From assembly GCF_029227915.1 (NCBI RefSeq), contig NC_079884.1, positions 12,586,001 through 12,650,000 of the forward strand: a DNA stretch of 64,000 bases. Direction: 5' to 3'. Both the position numbers and the translations under genes were made by a program. This DNA comes from Hydractinia symbiolongicarpus (taxonomy: Eukaryota; Cnidaria; Hydrozoa; Anthoathecata; Hydractiniidae). Under the pieces are notes generated by a model. The model was not told the DNA's origin, did not search any database, and saw nothing but the letters and a program-made list of their open reading frames with translations. Below are positions 60,559-64,000 of the stretch, piece after piece (the stretch's first letter is position 1; each line of letters starts with the position of its first letter).

Positions 60559-63213
60559 GCTGCTTTGTAAAATTATCAATAATTCTCCCAACCACTTGTT
60601 TAACAAAAGTCACTGGTACTTTAAACTTTAGCTAACTAAAAAATCACCAAATTCTAAGCCAAAAAATTTTCAAAGTTATAGAAAAATAGTAAAAAGGAGG
60701 GACAAACAAGAAAAGGGGTTTTCTCTTTCTGACTAGACTGACTGACTTTTGGTTTAATACTATATATACTTTTGTTTAAGAGTGTGGAAGAAATCTTAAT
60801 GCTACAAGTGGAACAATTGAATCACCAAATTATCCCAATCAGTACCCTGAAAACTTAACTTGTACATGGGTTATTACTGGTGGGCCTGACAAGAAAATTC
60901 AAATCAATGTTGAAGATCTAGACATTGATGCACAAATTCATGAGACATGTTCATCGGAATATTTGCGAATAATTGTAGATAGAACACCTAATGACTTTTG
61001 TGGAACAACTAAACCTGCTGCCTTTAACACATCAAGCGATGAAGTAACTATCAAATTTGTTTCGGATAGTAAAAATTCAACAAAAAAAGGTTTCAGGTTG
61101 TCTTATGCCATCTTGGAGCCTGCCAAAACAACTCAGCACCCGGATGCAACGACACTCCAACCAACAACTGGAAACAATGTAACATATCACCCTTCAAACA
61201 TCACTTCAACAAGTTTGCGTAAGTTGTATTAATTATTTCTGCATTTAGAGCATTGGTTAGGCACTTTTTCCTTTCAAATTACGAGGAGCGTAGACTTGAT
61301 AATAATGTGAGAGTTGTTGTTTTTTTGCGTTTTTTATCCATTGGTTTCGTCATTTTTCATGGTATAATAAAAATGGGGATTTGTGAGTGTGTGAAAAATT
61401 TTTTGCCACCAAAGTTGTGCTCGAGGCTGTTCTTATATTTACACATCAAGCATTTTTTTGCATGTCATTTGCTTTCTGGATTAACACTTCGCGTCCTGAA
61501 GTTGTAAATGCGAAAATGTTAATTTTTTGTGCTTGTTACAAGCGCAAAAGAAGTTTTTCAAAAATACTGAACGCAACATCCAGGTCATTGACCTGGTGCA
61601 TTAAAGTGTTAAATTTACCAGCATCCCATCTTAATACCGGCCAGTGTTTATAGACGAAGTAAATCAACCCATATATATTTATTTGAAATCTATTACACGC
61701 TTTTTTGTATAAGATATCAAAATTCTAACTAGGCTGGACGTTTTCCTTTATTTCTCTATTGTTTAAACAACTTTAATTCCCAGTCTGATATTCTTGCATA
61801 GCCAGGGAATCTCCTACAATCTCCTAGGAAGTGTTCAAAATTTCATATTTCTCCTTGAATCTCCTAGAAAGTGTTCAAAATTTCATATTTTCTCCTAGAT
61901 TAATTTTTCAGATTATGCGTTAAACACTTCTTGATATTTCAGCAAGTGTGATATTTTTATGTTTTTTCAATAGATAATAGAAAGTGATAAAAATAGGCTA
62001 AAAGGAATGTTGTGATAATAAAAGAAAATGAAATAGCAAGTTTAAATTTAAAAAAGGTACAGCTTGAAAATGCCATTGTTGAATATTTAAAGGAATATGA
62101 AGGAATATATAGGAAGGAATATTTCAAGGAATCGGATAAGTATGCATTAGAAGCTGAAAGCAAGGCAAAGAAAACCTTAGCTATTAAAGCTGTGTTCATT
62201 ATTCATTGGAATTTCTATTTTGATTTGTGATGCTACAGCATTTCACTTTGTTTTTTAAGTTTTGTTTCTTATCATATTTTTAAAGCAGAAAATGTGCTGA
62301 CGCAAGCAAAAAGTTATTGCCGCCATTTTGTTCCTTTTATGACGTACTATAAGTGTGCCAAGTTTGATTCAATGTAAACAATCCTATGAAAAGTTATTAA
62401 GGGGGGCATCCCCCCCCCCCCCCCCCCCCCCGTTAATAGTATGTTCGAAAAACCCCGGACCGAATAGGGTTAAAGCAGTTATCTTTCAAAGTTCTCATAT
62501 ACAGTTTGTTAACACAAACCATTTAGCTCATTAGTTGATTAGGACATAGTCGTGGTTGTTAAAAAAAGTCGTCACAGTTTTTGGTCTTAAATTTTATATT
62601 GCCTTTTTACTTGTCTCTTTCATGATAGGGGTTTTAAGGGACATAATTTATTCTCAGAGCGATATAACACAAAAAGTCTAAATTATTCGTTAAAAAACTA
62701 GAAAGGTGACTTAAAAGTAAATAGTTTCAAAAAAAAGAGAAGCTATTTATGCATTACAGTTATTGTGTTATTTATTATAGATATTTATGTTTTTGAAAAG
62801 TTGTTTTATCTATTCCAGATATTTTATTACTTATAAAAAAGTTCTTTACTTTTGTTTCAGAAGTTGTCTCTCATTCCTTTGGACTCAATTTTTGAAGAAG
62901 TATTCATGTGTGTGTTTTTCGCGATTTTTTCCTAGACTTTAGGTGAAAATTTACCTAGAATCTCCTAGAATTTCATAGTAAATTTTTGCTGGCCACCCTG
63001 ATAATGTATTCCCTTATGAAAGAAAAAGCCAATAGGTGTACACTATTCTCACTGTATTTTATGTGGTACCCCACCCAACCTTACCGTTCTCTTCATTTTG
63101 CTTTTTTTTAGCAACCTGTAACACTCGTCCGGATAACAACCACCTTTATTTTTTTTGTTATAATGTGCGCTTTTTTAAACAATTCGATGTGTTCTGGTTT
63201 GCTGGTATTCCAG
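58309..63213 (+). CDS. Secreted or membrane CUB-domain protein, partial
   Basis: Exon 1 is 58309-58372: ATG plus a signal peptide (MNPFYFILTVTLICLSSATA), ending in phase 1. Exon 2 is 60781-61218, phase 1 at both ends, and encodes one CUB domain: CGRNLNATSGTIESPNYP, YPENLTCTWVI, a second Cys pair (CSSEYLRI...DFCGTT) and KKGFRLSYAI, followed by a Thr/Pro-rich linker (TTQHPDATTLQPTT). CUB domains are extracellular two-disulfide beta-sandwiches that often bind calcium and protein ligands. A possible third exon, 63112-63213, is also phase 1-1 (TCNTRPDNNHLYFFC) but is short and unsupported by homology. The gene probably continues beyond the window, since no stop in frame is reached at the last donor. 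Phase 1-1 exons fit the usual build of modular extracellular proteins. Confidence 0.75.
58871..58934. repeat. (ATT)n microsatellite, tail of a SINE
   Basis: About 21 uninterrupted ATT units adjoin the left end of a minus-strand SINE-like element, so in that element's orientation this is a 3' (AAT)n tail. Confidence 0.85.
58935..59170 (-). mobile_element. SINE-like element with (AAT)n tail
   Basis: Read on the minus strand it has a box B-like GGTTCAGTCC near the head, then CCATGCCATGTGAGGAAAAC and TGGGTAGGTAATGCC, then CCTGAAGACAGGACCCAC, and it ends in an (AAT)n tail. The CATGTGAGG-AAA-TGGG core resembles the body of the SINE copies at 287-600 and 63650-64000, but the tail differs. It lies in the first intron of the CUB gene. 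Confidence 0.6.
61795..61905. repeat. Two tandem units containing TCTCCTAGAAAGTGTTC
   Basis: A unit of about 46 bp (AATCTCCTAG.AAGTGTTC followed by AAAATTTCATATTT) is present twice in tandem. The words AATCTCCTAGAATTTC recur at about 62960, so it is a dispersed intronic repeat. Confidence 0.6.
62410..62431. repeat. Homopolymer C tract
   Basis: There are 22 consecutive C residues, preceded by GGGGGG three bases upstream. The length should be treated as uncertain because sequencing of such runs is error-prone. Confidence 0.8.
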
Positions 63214-63649
63214 GTTAAAAAATGGCTTATTTTTAAAAAAAATTAAGAAATAAGAATATTAACCAGCCTGGTTTTAATTTTTATATTTTTTTAAAAAAAA
63301 AAAATTTAAATCGTTTTCTTAGTTGATGTTTAAGTTCTTATCGCGACCTAAAACTACTTTTAACAATCGACAAGAGTCATTTAATACGCTTCAAAACCTA
63401 GCATGATTTGTGGTTTTCGCAGCTTTTGCATCTTGTTTGTAACTAAAACTTACCAAGTCATCCATTTTTAAATGTTCGTTTATCGTCATGCACCGCGTTT
63501 TGGCTTTCGCCAACATTGCCTTTTTTTGCTGGAATAAAACTTTGTCTTGGTGAAAAAATTGTTGATTTTCTCTTTTGTTGGTCGAGTTTGGTCGCCAACG
63601 AAGAGATTAACGAGGCAAATGCCGCATGTTTTGACACTTGCAGGAACAG

Positions 63650-64000
63650 TAAGTGAGATGTGCATATTTACATGGTTAGCCTTACAAATGGAAAAATGAA
63701 AAACTGCTTTTTTAATGGAGGGATATACCCTGTCTATTATTTTCAGGAGGGAACATGGCTTAGGTAAGAGTCCTAGAGTAAGTATTTCATGCTCATTTTG
63801 AGTTACCCATCCAATTTTGTCTGCGCTCTACCCGAGAGATCCCTGCAACATTCAACGGCCTACACAGTGTGCCATCTCCCAAATATCCCCCACATGACTT
63901 GGGTGAACCTGAAGCTATGATAACATTCACTCGCCTATATTACATCGTGCTAAGGGGAATCAAACCCCCGTTCTCCAGCACAAAGTGCAAGAGTTATAAC
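63650..64000 (-). mobile_element. tRNA-derived SINE, copy 2, cut by window edge
   Basis: The reverse complement begins GTTATAACTCTTGCACTTTG, with a box B-like GGTTTGATTCC, and continues GGCGAGTGAATGTTATCATA, GATGGCACACTGTGTAGG and GGCTAACCATGTAAATATGC. It matches copy 1 (287-600) along its length, with extra sequence in the middle. The 5' tRNA-like start lies just beyond the window. Confidence 0.75.

Overview
This is an AT-rich metazoan window. Its genes have introns with GT-AG borders, the introns are TE-rich, and animal families are present (MICAL-type monooxygenase, PRMT3, a CUB-domain secreted protein, a PUB-domain protein). A cnidarian, perhaps a hydrozoan, is my best guess, but no single feature proves it. 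I built the gene models by joining ORFs at splice sites with matching reading phase; no transcript data were used.

Layout. 0.3-0.6 kb: a tRNA-derived SINE. 0.7-1.9 kb (minus): a two-exon coiled-coil protein. 3.3-9.4 kb (minus): a secreted Lys/His/Pro-rich protein gene with one signal-peptide and polyproline 5' part and three consecutive terminal exons, all entered in phase 1, which look like alternative 3' ends. 9.4-13.3 kb: intergenic. 13.3-18.1 kb (minus): a two-exon, 927-aa disordered protein with a KVAF (PP1-docking-like) C-terminal region resembling taperin/phostensin. 18.1-22.1 kb: intergenic, dense in short fold-back elements with CTCGTCCCCAG ends. 22.1-33.2 kb (minus): a six-exon, 1207-aa protein with an N-terminal PUB-like domain and a long disordered tail carrying five basic-aromatic, MARCKS-like patches; a second first exon would give a form without PUB. 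35.6-37.2 kb (minus): a small gene ending in a transmembrane segment, or alternative 3' exons of MICAL. 38.0-46.8 kb (minus): a seven-exon MICAL flavin monooxygenase that lacks CH, LIM and bMERB domains and ends in a basic tail. 47.7-48.3 kb: a Helitron-like element, with a 110-bp relative at 14.1 kb. 49.1-50.6 kb (plus): PRMT3 with an intron-free coding region. 51.0-51.3 kb: a 21-bp tandem array. 53.5-58.1 kb: two adjacent pogo/Tigger-type DNA transposons. 58.3-63.2 kb (plus): a CUB gene with SINEs in its introns. The right edge cuts a second copy of the first SINE, in opposite orientation.

The most unusual observation is in the Tigger pair. Each element has its own terminal inverted repeats and TA target sites, and each carries, antisense and just downstream of the transposase DNA-binding exon, a small ORF encoding a HIRAN-like domain. 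The two proteins are alike but diverged. The transposase of the first copy has a premature stop and an internal deletion, and the second lacks the catalytic exon altogether, yet both HIRAN-like ORFs are open. This suggests that an antisense accessory gene is a regular part of this transposon lineage.
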